Shown: one piece after another, positions 8,329-16,238 of the stretch | Position numbering within the stretch: the stretch's first letter is position 1 | Layout of the letters: every line of letters begins with the position of its first letter | Assembly: GCF_001698125.1 (NCBI RefSeq) | Contig: NZ_CP013854.1 | Location: 1,984,001-2,048,000 of the forward strand | Origin: Pseudonocardia sp. HH130630-07 | GTDB taxonomy: Bacteria > Actinomycetota > Actinomycetes > Mycobacteriales > Pseudonocardiaceae | DNA: 64,000 nt | Reading direction: 5' to 3' | Program-made: the position numbers and the translations under genes | Notes under the pieces: model-generated | The model's database searches: none | What the model saw: only the letters and a program-made list of their open reading frames with translations | What the model was told of the DNA's origin: nothing

Positions 8329-9054
8329 TCATCCCACCGGAGTGCCCGGGGCCAGGCGGGCGACCGCACGCAGGAAGACCGCGATCTGCGCCGCGTTGTA
8401 CATCTCGGCGATGACCGGGCCGACCACGGACTCGACGAGGGCCCGGCCACCGGTGGACCCGCTCGTCGGGTCCCGCAACCAGGGGAACCGGGCGTGGTCC
8501 CGGGCGAGCGCCTCGGCCATCCGTCCGGCGATCGCGTCGATCGTCGCGTCGTCGGCGTCGGCGGGGAGTGCGTCGAGGTCGTCCTCGTAGTCGTCCCGCT
8601 CGGACACCAGCCGGCGCAGGTCCTCGAGCCGGTCGCCCTGCCAGACCCGGGCGAAGACCGAGACCAGGGCCCGGTCGCGGTCGCCGAGCGGGCGGGGGAC
8701 GCCCACGAACCGCTCCGGGGTGTCCACCGGGACCCGGTGCTCCCGGACCGCGGCCAGCTGGTCCCGCATCCGCTGCAGCCGGTCGATCGTCGAGCCCAGC
8801 TCCCCGTACAACGCGTGCAGCGCCCCGGCCGAGCCCGGGTCCCCGTCCAGGATCCCGCGGACCTGCGCGAGCGGGACCCCGGAGTCCCGCAGCCGCCGGA
8901 CCTGCACGAGCCGGACGAGGTGATCGGCGCGGTACTGCTTGTAGCCGTTCGGGGTGCGCCCGGGTTCGTCGAGCACACCGGCGCGGTGGTAGTGGCGCAC
9001 CGCGTTCACCGTGGTCCCGGCGAGATCGGCGAGTTCCTGCGTGCTCCACCCCAT
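8329..9054 (-). CDS. MerR-family transcriptional regulator
   Basis: 241 residues from ATG. The winged helix-turn-helix is at the very N-terminus (STQELADLAGTTVNAVRHYHRAGVLDEPGRTPNGYKQY), followed by the family's coupling region (LVRLVQVRRLRDSGVPLAQVRGIL) and a dimer coiled coil. The C-terminal 130 residues, acidic and helical with no cysteine cluster, suggest a small-molecule or protein ligand rather than a metal. The gene is divergent from a DUF418 membrane protein, and the spacer holds a perfect 20-bp inverted repeat whose arms each begin with a -35-like TTGACC. The predicted transcript would start on or next to the ATG, so the start is probably leaderless. Confidence 0.88.
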   Translation of the reverse strand: MGWSTQELADLAGTTVNAVRHYHRAGVLDEPGRTPNGYKQYRADHLVRLVQVRRLRDSGVPLAQVRGILDGDPGSAGALHALYGELGSTIDRLQRMRDQLAAVREHRVPVDTPERFVGVPRPLGDRDRALVSVFARVWQGDRLEDLRRLVSERDDYEDDLDALPADADDATIDAIAGRMAEALARDHARFPWLRDPTSGSTGGRALVESVVGPVIAEMYNAAQIAVFLRAVARLAPGTPVG

Positions 9055-9061
9055 GGCCACC

Positions 9062-9151
9062 ACTACAAACCATGCCGCAGGAACAGGGTCAACCGTTGCG
9101 GTGACCGGCGACGCACGAGCTTGACCCTGTTCCTGCGGCACACCCTTGACT
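9062..9151. promoter_or_regulatory. Divergent MerR-type promoters in a perfect 20-bp inverted repeat
   Basis: The arms are TGCCGCAGGAACAGGGTCAA (9073-9092) and its exact complement (9121-9140), 28 bases apart. Read outward, each arm starts with TTGACC, a good -35; 19 bases further lies a T....T hexamer (TGTAGT at 9067-9062 on the minus strand, TTGACT at 9146-9151 on the plus strand), then 7-8 bases later the start codons of merR (ATG, 9054) and the DUF418 gene (GTG, 9160). A 19-bp spacer is the hallmark of promoters that MerR proteins untwist. The -10 hexamers are weak, as expected for activated promoters. Confidence 0.65.
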
Positions 9152-9159
9152 CCCGTCCC

Positions 9160-10281
9160 GTGTCCCAGACCCTGACCGGCTCCGTTCCCGCGTCGGCCCG
9201 CGCCGTCGCCCCCGACCTGGCCCGCGGCGCGATGCTGCTGATGATCGCGCTGGCCAACATCCACCTCTACCTGCACGGACCGCCCGGGCTGCGCGGGTAC
9301 CCGGCCGATCTCGGGATCGCCGACCAGGTCGTCACCGTGCTGCAGATGGTGCTCGTGGACGGCCGGGCCTATCCGCTGTTCGCGCTGCTCGTCGGGTACG
9401 GCGCCGTCCAGTCGGCGCGGCGGCGGGCGGCGGACGACGCCGTCCGGATCCTGCGACGACGCGGGCTGTGGATGATCGTCATCGGCGGGCTGCACGGCAT
9501 CCTGCTGTTCCCGGCCGACATCGTCGGGGGCTACGGGCTGCTGCTGGTCCTGAGCGCCGGGATCCTGGTCCGCGGGCGGACCGGCACGCTGGTGACGCTG
9601 GCCGTCGCCGGGACCGCGGTCAACGCCGCGGTCGGTGTCTCCAACGGGCTGCCCACCGGCCTGGCGTGGCCCAGCATGGCGGCGCCGGACCTCACGACCG
9701 CACTCGTCCGGCACACGGTCGAGTGGCTCGGCGGGACGATCGCGTCCGCACTGGTCACCGCCGGGATGCTCGCGCTCGGGGCGCTCGCGGCGCGCCGCGG
9801 GCTGCTCGACGACCCGGGCCGGCACCGGCGGCTGCTGCGCCGCACGGCGGTCGCCGGGCTGGTCCTCGCGGTGCCGTCCGGGCTGCCGCTCGCGTTCGCC
9901 ACGGTGGGCTGGTGGGATCCCGGCACCGGCGCGACGCTGCTCGGCGGGGTGCTGCACCAGGTCGGCGGGATCGCCGGCGGGATCGGGTTCGCCGCGGTGT
10001 TCGGGCTGCTCGCGACCCGGGTCGCGCCGCCGGCCCTGCTCGCCACCGGTCGTCGTTCGCTGTCGGCCTACCTCGGGCAGTCGGTGGTCTTCTGCGCGCT
10101 GCTGCCCGCCTGGACACTGGGCCTCGGCTCGGTGCTCAGCGTGTGGCAGGTCGCGGTACTGGCGGTGGCGACGTGGCTGCTGGGCATCGGGTTCGCGGTC
10201 GCGCTGGAACGGGCCGGGCGCCGCGGCCCCGCGGAGACGGTGCTCCGGCGCATGACCTACGGCCCGCGCCGGGCGACCTGA
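9160..10281 (+). CDS. DUF418-domain multi-pass membrane protein
   Basis: 373 residues from GTG. The N-terminus has the DUF418 hallmark (APDLARGAMLLMIALANIHLYL), followed by about nine or ten hydrophobic segments, and the C-terminal DUF418 block contains the typical RRSLSAYLGQSVVFCALLP. Members of this family are integral membrane proteins of unknown biochemical function, often next to transport or antibiotic-related genes. I choose GTG because it coincides with the predicted transcription start 8 bases after the -10 hexamer; no Shine-Dalgarno sequence is present. The divergent MerR gene is the probable activator of this gene. Confidence 0.85.
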   Translation: MSQTLTGSVPASARAVAPDLARGAMLLMIALANIHLYLHGPPGLRGYPADLGIADQVVTVLQMVLVDGRAYPLFALLVGYGAVQSARRRAADDAVRILRRRGLWMIVIGGLHGILLFPADIVGGYGLLLVLSAGILVRGRTGTLVTLAVAGTAVNAAVGVSNGLPTGLAWPSMAAPDLTTALVRHTVEWLGGTIASALVTAGMLALGALAARRGLLDDPGRHRRLLRRTAVAGLVLAVPSGLPLAFATVGWWDPGTGATLLGGVLHQVGGIAGGIGFAAVFGLLATRVAPPALLATGRRSLSAYLGQSVVFCALLPAWTLGLGSVLSVWQVAVLAVATWLLGIGFAVALERAGRRGPAETVLRRMTYGPRRAT

Positions 10282-10405
10282 CCCACCCGGCACCGAGCCG
10301 CATCACTGCCCGGACGCTCACCGCTCCCGCAGATGCTCGCGCGATCGGGTGAGCGTGAGCCAGGCCCGTGAGCGTCCGCGACGGCCACGGGAACACGGAA
10401 ACGAC

Positions 10406-10440
10406 AGAGGGCCGGATCCCGATTCGGGATCCGGCCCTCT
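10406..10440 (-). terminator. Terminator of tRNA-Ser
   Basis: A perfect 16-bp stem (10406-10421 with 10425-10440, loop ATT) starts 6 bases beyond the tRNA 3' end. On the tRNA strand it is followed by TGTCGTTTCC, a modest T-rich tail. Confidence 0.8.
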
Positions 10441-10446
10441 GACCAG

Positions 10447-10532
10447 CGGTAGCGGTGGGATTTGAACCCACGGAGGCTATGAACCTCACGCGCTTTCGAG
10501 GCGCGCTCCTTCGGCCGCTCGGACACGCTACC
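10447..10532 (-). tRNA. tRNA-Ser(CGA)
   Basis: 86 bases fold as a class II tRNA. The acceptor arm GGTAGCG pairs with CGCTACC, followed by discriminator G. The anticodon loop reads CTCGAAA (anticodon CGA) within the stem GCGCGC..., the extra arm is long (TGAGGTTCATAGCCTCC), and the T arm is GTGGG-TTCAAAT-CCCAC. CCA is not encoded. It reads serine codon UCG, abundant in this GC-rich genome. Confidence 0.95.
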
Positions 10533-10576
10533 GCCGAGAAGGCTACTAGACGCCGCGCGCGTGATCGCCCAGGGGG

Positions 10577-11047
10577 TCACCGACGGTGGCCGGCGAAGAA
10601 CCCCGCCACGAGCGCGGCCGCCTCGTCCGCACGGACGCCCGCCACGACCTCGGGCCGGTGGGCCGATCGGCGGTCGCGCAGCACGTCCCACAGCGAACCG
10701 GCGGCACCGGTCTTCGGCTCCCAGGCCCCGAACACCACCCGGTCCACCCGGGCCAGCCCGATCGCGCCGGCGCACATCGTGCACGGCTCCACGGTCACGG
10801 CCAGCGTCGTGCCGGTGAGCCGCCACTCCCCCACCACGCGGGCCGCCGCGCGCAGGGCGAGCACCTCGGCGTGCGCGGTCGGGTCGCCGGACGCCTCGCG
10901 CTCGTTGCAGGCGGCGGCCAGCTCGGTGCCGTCGGCGGCGAACACGACGGCGCCGATCGGCACGTCCCCGGTCGCGAGGGCGGACCGGGCGACCTCGAGG
11001 GCCCGGACGAGCGCGCGGTCGTCGGCGGGGCGGACGGAGCCGGACAC
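10577..11047 (-). CDS. tadA: tRNA-specific adenosine deaminase
   Basis: 156 residues, GTG start directly after the upstream stop. It converts wobble adenosine 34 of tRNA-Arg(ACG) to inosine. The cytidine/adenosine deaminase zinc site is complete: His-59 and catalytic Glu-61 in HAEV, and Cys-89/Cys-92 in EPCTMC. The N-terminal region GDVPIGAVV and the VVFGAWEPKTGAAGS loop are typical of TadA. It forms a two-gene operon with the deaminase-associated protein upstream. Confidence 0.95.
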   Translation of the reverse strand: MSGSVRPADDRALVRALEVARSALATGDVPIGAVVFAADGTELAAACNEREASGDPTAHAEVLALRAAARVVGEWRLTGTTLAVTVEPCTMCAGAIGLARVDRVVFGAWEPKTGAAGSLWDVLRDRRSAHRPEVVAGVRADEAAALVAGFFAGHRR

Positions 11048-11599
11048 TCAGGAGTTGACGAGCGCGTCCAGCTCGGCGTCGAACCCGCAGCGCCGGGCGA
11101 TCGTGTCGAGCTGCTCGTCGGGGTAGAGCTCCAGGTCGCCGACCAGGACCTCCAGCTCGTCGGCCGGCAGCCCCAGGTCGGCCAGGATCCCGAGGTCGCC
11201 CTCCGGCCACGGGTCGTCCAGCGCGTCGTCGTCCTGCGGGATCTCGACGCGCAGCAGGTCGAGCACGTCCGCCGCGACGTCGTAGTCCAGGGCGGCGGCC
11301 GCGTCGGAGATCAGCAGCCGGACCCCGCCGGGCGACGGGCGGAGCAGGACGAAGAACTCGTCGTCCACGTCGAGCAGGCCGAGCACGGCGCCGGTGGACC
11401 GCTGCGCGCGCAGTGCCGTGATCGCCGCGTCGAGATCGACCAGCGCGGTCGCGGCGAGCCGGACACAGCGCCACCGGCCCTCCTCCCGGAGCGCGGCGAC
11501 CGCGAATCCGGGCAGGGCGGAGCCCCGGGTGTCCGGGGCTGCCTCGACGCTCTGGGTGGGCACGCGACAACGGTACGTCGGACGGCTGTTGTGAGCCAC
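11048..11599 (-). CDS. tRNA adenosine deaminase-associated protein
   Basis: Up to 183 residues. This actinobacterial family of unknown molecular role is nearly always encoded next to tadA, as here with stop and start touching. The acidic C-terminal half (LDDPWPEGDLGILADLGLPADELEVL) and the region on a ratio of hydrophobic strands around VLGLLDVDDEFFVLLRPSPGGVRLLISDA are the recognisable parts. The start is uncertain: two GTG codons, at 11599 and 11563, both lack a clear ribosome site; the second would give 171 residues and better matches the usual N-terminus. Confidence 0.8.
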   Translation of the reverse strand: MAHNSRPTYRCRVPTQSVEAAPDTRGSALPGFAVAALREEGRWRCVRLAATALVDLDAAITALRAQRSTGAVLGLLDVDDEFFVLLRPSPGGVRLLISDAAAALDYDVAADVLDLLRVEIPQDDDALDDPWPEGDLGILADLGLPADELEVLVGDLELYPDEQLDTIARRCGFDAELDALVNS

Positions 11600-11673
11600 G
11601 CCACGACGGGGTATGCGTGGTCACATCGCCGTCGCCGGTCGCCCGGCGGGCGGTGGTGGGCGACGATCGGTTG

Positions 11674-12906
11674 ATGCCGAGCCCTTCTCCGCCGCCCCTG
11701 ACGCCCCCGGGCGCGGTGGCCGCGCTGCCCGACGGCCTGCTCGCCGGGGCCCGTGCACTGCAGCCCCGCACCGTCGCGCTCCGCCGGGACGTCCACCGGC
11801 ACCCCGAACTCGGCCTGCGCCTGCCCCGCACCCGGGACGCCGTCCTGCGCGCGCTCGACGACCTCCCGCTGTCGGTGCGGACCGGGTCGGCCTGCGACTC
11901 GGTCGTCGCCACGCTCGACGGGGCACGGCCGGGCCCGGCCGTGCTGCTGCGCGGGGACATGGACGCGCTGCCGCTGCCCGAGGACACCGGGCTGCCGTTC
12001 GCCTCGGAGGTCGACGGCGCGATGCACGCGTGCGGGCACGACACGCACACGGCGATGCTCGCGTCGGCGGCACGGCTGCTGGCCGGGCACCGCGACCGGC
12101 TGGCCGGGCGGGTGGTGTTCGCCTTCCAGCCGGGCGAGGAGGGCTTCCACGGGGCCCGGCACATGATCGACGAGGGCCTGCTCGACGACGACCCCCGCCT
12201 CGCGTTCGCCCTGCACATCTCCTCGACCGTGCCCAGCGGGGAACTGCACCACCGGCCGGGCCCGATCATGGCCGCGGCCGACGTGCTGCGGGTGCGGGTG
12301 ACCGGCCGGGGCGGGCACGCCTCGGCCCCGCAGGACGCGTGCGACCCGGTCCCCGCGGCCGCGGCGATGGTCGGCGGGCTGCAGACCGTGCTCACCCGGC
12401 GGGTCGGGCCGCAGCAGCCCGCCGTGCTCACGATCGCCCGGATCGAGGCCGGGACCACGGACAACGTGATCCCGGAGACCGCCGACCTGACCGGGACGCT
12501 GCGCACCCTGTCCGAGCCGGTGCGTGCGCTGCTGCACCGGGAGATCACCGAGCACTGCCGGCACACCGCGCTCGCGCACGGCTGCACCGCGGAGGTCACG
12601 ATCGTCCCCGGCTACCCGCCCACGGTGAACGACGACGGTGCCGCCGCGGTGCTCGCCGACGTCGGCCGCCGGGTGCTCGGGGCCGGCGCCTGCGTGCCGA
12701 TGCCGGACCCGCTGATGGGCGCCGAGGACTTCTCCTACGTCCTCGCGCGGGTGCCCGGCGCGCTGGCGTTCCTCGGCGCGCGGCCGCCCGCCGTGGCACC
12801 CGCCGAGGCCGCCCCGAACCACTCGAACCGGGTGCTGTTCGACGAGGCCGCGTTCCCGGCCGGTGTCGCGGTGTACGCGGGCCTCGCCCTGGCGGCCCTG
12901 AGCTGA
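11674..12906 (+). CDS. M20-family amidohydrolase (hippurate/N-acyl amino acid hydrolase type)
   Basis: 410 residues from ATG; a start 57 bases upstream (GTG) is possible but not supported by a ribosome site. The family zinc-site motifs are present: CGHDTHTAML (His and Asp), the catalytic PGEEGFHGARHMI (Glu-Glu), and GGHASAPQDACDP in the dimerisation domain, with the late His in EDFSYVL-type context. Such enzymes hydrolyse N-acyl or amide bonds of amino acid conjugates in the cytoplasm. It is divergent from tadA's partner and stands alone on its strand. Confidence 0.88.
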   Translation: MPSPSPPPLTPPGAVAALPDGLLAGARALQPRTVALRRDVHRHPELGLRLPRTRDAVLRALDDLPLSVRTGSACDSVVATLDGARPGPAVLLRGDMDALPLPEDTGLPFASEVDGAMHACGHDTHTAMLASAARLLAGHRDRLAGRVVFAFQPGEEGFHGARHMIDEGLLDDDPRLAFALHISSTVPSGELHHRPGPIMAAADVLRVRVTGRGGHASAPQDACDPVPAAAAMVGGLQTVLTRRVGPQQPAVLTIARIEAGTTDNVIPETADLTGTLRTLSEPVRALLHREITEHCRHTALAHGCTAEVTIVPGYPPTVNDDGAAAVLADVGRRVLGAGACVPMPDPLMGAEDFSYVLARVPGALAFLGARPPAVAPAEAAPNHSNRVLFDEAAFPAGVAVYAGLALAALS

Positions 12907-12911
12907 GTGCC

Positions 12912-12989
12912 GATCAGGCGGGCTCCTCCGCGGTGCGGATCAGGCGGACTCCTCCGCAGCGCCGATCAGGCGGACTCCTCCGCGGTGGA
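12912..12989. repeat. Three tandem copies of a 26-bp unit
   Basis: Units starting at 12912, 12938 and 12964 share GATCAGGCGG-CTCCTCCGC with few differences. The third unit is the end of the 43-residue gene on the minus strand (codons for Ala-Glu-Glu-Ser-Ala and the stop), so the other two look like duplications of that gene's 3' tip. The period is not a multiple of 3. Confidence 0.75.
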
Positions 12990-13097
12990 CACCCGGCCGT
13001 AGCCCTTCCAGTTGCGCTGCGCGTACGCGACGAGCCCGGAAGCGACCGCCAGGCCTGCTCCCGTGCTTGCGATGATCGACAGGAAAACGGTCGCCAT
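12966..13097 (-). CDS. 43-residue single-pass membrane protein
   Basis: ATG with an excellent ribosome site (GGAGGAG, 6-7 bases upstream). The product begins MATVFLSIIASTGAGLAVAS, continues as one hydrophobic helix to about residue 26, and ends in a basic/polar tail (QRNWKGYGRV then an acidic end). Third codon positions are mostly G or C. It is too small to assign; similar tiny one-helix proteins accompany some secondary transporters, and the gene is divergent from an MHS-family transporter. Partnership with that transporter is inference. Confidence 0.6.
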   Translation of the reverse strand: MATVFLSIIASTGAGLAVASGLVAYAQRNWKGYGRVSTAEESA

Positions 13098-13413
13098 GAC
13101 GGCTCCTCCTCACCACGGGCACGCGCCGCTCCTCGGACTCCGGGTCCGGTTGACCCGGGCGGGACGACGGCGCTTGCTCGAACCACGACGCTGACTGCGC
13201 CCACCTGCGAGGCTCCCACTCGCCGGAGCCGTTGTCGTCCCCGTCCGGGGCTCGTTCACGATGATTCGCGCCACACCATTCGCCGCCTCCATCGAGCAGG
13301 TCCGCGAGCCATTGGTTAGCGTTCGTCAAACAGCCGGAACACAATCGGACACATCGCCAGGAACCGACAGTTACGTGACGGAAGCATCGCTTCCCGGCGA
13401 GGTCCGCAGGGGG
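13098..13413. other. Divergent intergenic region
   Basis: 316 bases between the 43-residue gene and the MHS transporter. It must carry both promoters. A minus-strand TTGACG (in CTGTTTGACGAACGC) and a plus-strand GGTTAGCG stand out, but I cannot pair either with a convincing -10. The transporter's frame is open through this region with a GTG at 13375, a possible alternative start. Confidence 0.35.
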
Positions 13414-14817
13414 ATGGACGTGGACGAAGCAGCAGGTGGGAGCCATCCGGGTGTCACGGTGACCGAGCCCGCCACGATGAAGCGGGCGGTCGCCGCCGCC
13501 GCGGTCGGCAACATCACCGAATGGTTCGACTTCGGTGTGTACGGCTATCTCGCCACGACGATCGAGGCGCAGTTCTTCCCCCCGGGGCCACTGGCCCAGG
13601 TGGCGGTCTTCGCGACGTTCGCCGTGGCGTTCTTCTTCCGCCCGCTGGGCGGGCTGTTCTTCGGCCCGCTGGGTGACCGGATCGGCCGGACGAAGGTCCT
13701 GTCGATCACGGTGATCATGATGGCGTTCGGGACGTTCCTGATGGGGCTCATCCCGTCCTACGCGACGATCGGGATCGCCGCGCCGATCCTGCTGGTCTGC
13801 GCCCGCGTCGTGCAGGGCTTCTCGACCGGCGGTGAGTACGCCGGTGCGATGACGTTCATCGCCGAGTACTCCCCGGACCGCCGCCGCGGCTGGTTCGGCA
13901 GCTTCCTGGAGCTGGGGACGTTCGTCGGCTACGCCTTCGGCGCGACCGTCGCCTCGGTACTCCCGCTGATCTTCAGCGAGGACTTCATGTCGAGCTGGGG
14001 CTGGGGGATCCCGTTCCTCGTGGCGCTGCCCCTGGGCATCGTCGGGGTGTACCTGCGACTGCGGCTGGAGGAGACACCGGCGTTCCAGACCATGCTCTCG
14101 GAGTCCGAGGAGCGCGAGGGCACGGCGATCAAGGAGAACTTCCGGCTGATCTTCACCCGGTTCTTCCCGACGTTCATGCTGATCGGCGGGTTCGTGGTCG
14201 CCTGGAACGTCACGAACTACATGCTCACCAGCTACATGCCGACCTACCTGGAGACCACCGTCGGGGAGCACGGCGGCGCCACGATCGACCCGCAGACGTC
14301 GGCCTGGCTGCAGATCGCCGTCCTGTGGGTCGCGGTCCTCGTCATCCCGGCGCTGGGCCGGCTGTCGGACCGGATCGGCCGCAAGCCCATCCTCTGGGTC
14401 GGCGCGGGCGGGCTCGTCGTCCTCGGCATCCCGATGATCCTGCTGATGCAGAACGGCTCGATCCCGTCGGTGCTGCTGGGCCTCGTCCTGATGGGCGGGC
14501 TGCTGATCTGCTTCTCCTCGACCGGCCCGTCCACGCTGCCCGCGCTGTTCCCGACCCAGATCCGCTACGGCGGCCTGTCGATCGCGTTCAACATCTTCGT
14601 CTCGGCGTTCGCCGGGACGGTGTCGCTGGTGATGACGGCGCTGGTGCTGGAGACCGGCGATCTGCTGTGGCCCGGCTACTACCTGATCGGGGCCGGGGTC
14701 GTCGGCGTCGTCAGCCTGTGGTTCCTGCCGGAGACCAACGGGCGGCCGCTGCGCGGGTCGCAGCCCTCGGCGGAGAACGAGGAGGAGGCCAGGGAGCTGT
14801 CCCGGGCCGCCGGGTGA
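13414..14817 (+). CDS. MHS-family major facilitator transporter (ProP-like)
   Basis: 467 residues from ATG, preceded by a G-rich stretch (CAGGGGG) that is close to the start. The metabolite:H+ symporter hallmarks are clear: VGNITEWFDFGVYGYL in helix 1, FRPLGGLFFGPLGDRIGRTKVL between helices 2 and 3, GFSTGGEYAGAMTFIAEYSPDRRRG, and the second MFS loop LSDRIGRKPIL. About twelve membrane segments. Relatives carry osmolytes, dicarboxylates or aromatic acids; the substrate is unknown here. A longer N-terminus from GTG (13 codons upstream) is possible. Confidence 0.88.
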   Translation: MDVDEAAGGSHPGVTVTEPATMKRAVAAAAVGNITEWFDFGVYGYLATTIEAQFFPPGPLAQVAVFATFAVAFFFRPLGGLFFGPLGDRIGRTKVLSITVIMMAFGTFLMGLIPSYATIGIAAPILLVCARVVQGFSTGGEYAGAMTFIAEYSPDRRRGWFGSFLELGTFVGYAFGATVASVLPLIFSEDFMSSWGWGIPFLVALPLGIVGVYLRLRLEETPAFQTMLSESEEREGTAIKENFRLIFTRFFPTFMLIGGFVVAWNVTNYMLTSYMPTYLETTVGEHGGATIDPQTSAWLQIAVLWVAVLVIPALGRLSDRIGRKPILWVGAGGLVVLGIPMILLMQNGSIPSVLLGLVLMGGLLICFSSTGPSTLPALFPTQIRYGGLSIAFNIFVSAFAGTVSLVMTALVLETGDLLWPGYYLIGAGVVGVVSLWFLPETNGRPLRGSQPSAENEEEARELSRAAG

Positions 14818-14856
14818 TCGCTTGTCCTCACCGGGGAGCGGCGGCAGGCTGGCCGG

Positions 14857-16158
14857 GTGCTGCCGCTCCCCGAACTGATCCGGACCCTGCGCTCCGGTGA
14901 GCTGTCCCCGGCCGACCACGTCGACGACGTCCTGTCCCGGCTGGGCGGCGACGAGACCAACAGCGTCGTGCAGCTCGACGCGGAACGGGCCCGGGCCCGG
15001 GCCGCGGAGCTGACCACGCTGTCGGCGCGCGGCGGGAGCGCCGGGCCGCTGCACGGCGTCGCGGTGGGGATCAAGGACATCATCGACGTCGCGGGGCTGC
15101 CCACCCGGTGCGGCTCGGCGATCCTGCGCGACGCCCCGCCCGCGACGGCGGACGCGCCGATCGTGGCGATGCTGCGGGCCGCGGGGGCGGTCGTCGTCGG
15201 GAAGCTGCACACCCACGAGTTCGCCTGCGGGCCGACCGGTGACGTCTCGGTGACCGGGCCCGCCCGCAACCCGCACGACCTGACCCGGATCACGGGCGGT
15301 TCCTCGTCCGGGTCGGCGGCGACGGTCGCCGCCGGGCACCTCCCGCTGACCGTCGGGACGGACACCGCGGCCAGCGTCCGCACCCCGGCCGCGCTGTGCG
15401 GGGTCGCGGGGCTCAAGCCGCGGCGCGGCGCGCTGCCCGGCGGCGGGGTGTTCCCGCTGGCCGAGTCGTTCGACACGGTCGGGCTCCTCACGACGGACGC
15501 GGCCGGGCTGGCGGTCGCCCGCGCCGCGCTGGGCGGCCCGGAGGCGGGCGACGGCACCCCGGGCACCGGCCGGCTGCGGATCGGCGTCGCGACCGGCGAC
15601 TGGTGGCGGCCGCAGGATCCGGTGATCGGCGACGCCGTCCGGATCGCGGCGGACGCACTCGCCGATCTCGGGCACCCGGTGACCGGGCAGGAGACCCCGG
15701 ACGTGGCGGAGCTCGTCGCCACCTACGCGGAGATCACCGGGAGCGAGGTGTACGCGACCCATCGCGACTGGCTCGCCACCCGGCGCGGGGAGTACCAGCC
15801 GGCGACCGCCGACCGGGTGTCCGCGCGCGGCGAGGCCCCCGCGCACGCCTACCTCGGCGCCCGCCGCGAGCGCGACCGGCTCGCCGCCGCGTTCCTGGCC
15901 GGGCTCGACTGCGACGTCCTGCTCTGCCCGACCACGCTGCTGCGGGCCACCCCGCTCGGCGACGGACCGTCGGAACCGGGCGTGCAGATGGCGATGCTGC
16001 AGGCCACGGCGCCGTTCAACCTCACCGACCGGCCCGTGGTGGCGCTCCCGGTCCCGGTGCCGGGGCTCCCGGCCGGCATCCAGCTCGTCGGGATCACGGT
16101 CGGCGAGGCCGCGGTGCTGGACCTGGCCGGCGCGCTGGAGCCGGTCCTGCGCCGCTGA
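14857..16158 (+). CDS. Amidase-signature family hydrolase with altered oxyanion motif
   Basis: 433 residues, GTG start 40 bases after the transporter. The Lys of the catalytic triad is in VAVGIKDIID (about residue 70), the cis-Ser is in ITGGSSSGSAATVA (about 147-160), and the nucleophile follows in GTDTAASVRTPAALCG. The usual sequence there is DTGGS (or DTAGS in allophanate hydrolases); here both residues before the Ser are Ala. Length and the rest of the fold are normal for AtzF/GatA-like amidases, without the C-terminal domain of allophanate hydrolase. It may share a transcript with the upstream transporter, so an imported amide is a reasonable guess for the substrate. Confidence 0.85.
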   Translation: MLPLPELIRTLRSGELSPADHVDDVLSRLGGDETNSVVQLDAERARARAAELTTLSARGGSAGPLHGVAVGIKDIIDVAGLPTRCGSAILRDAPPATADAPIVAMLRAAGAVVVGKLHTHEFACGPTGDVSVTGPARNPHDLTRITGGSSSGSAATVAAGHLPLTVGTDTAASVRTPAALCGVAGLKPRRGALPGGGVFPLAESFDTVGLLTTDAAGLAVARAALGGPEAGDGTPGTGRLRIGVATGDWWRPQDPVIGDAVRIAADALADLGHPVTGQETPDVAELVATYAEITGSEVYATHRDWLATRRGEYQPATADRVSARGEAPAHAYLGARRERDRLAAAFLAGLDCDVLLCPTTLLRATPLGDGPSEPGVQMAMLQATAPFNLTDRPVVALPVPVPGLPAGIQLVGITVGEAAVLDLAGALEPVLRR

Positions 16159-16238
16159 TCGGTGGCTCGTGGCGGATCGGAACCGTCGGCGGCACCCGTC
16201 CTCCACCCCCTGCCGATCTCTCCCTACCCTCTCTGAGC

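Noticed and set aside
8329..10293. Frame extending far upstream of the MerR start, antisense to the DUF418 gene
   Set aside because: The MerR N-terminus, and the promoter position, fix the start at 9054; the extension is low-complexity antisense.
10447..10532. tRNA-Ser as a second integration site
   Set aside because: It is a complete tRNA with its own terminator and normal chromosomal genes on both sides; no duplicated 3' end nearby.
12940..16206. Open frame of more than 1000 codons on the minus strand
   Set aside because: It runs antisense to the MHS transporter and amidase. Long antisense open frames are expected in GC-rich coding DNA; composition is His/Arg/Gln/Gly-rich without family resemblance or ribosome site.
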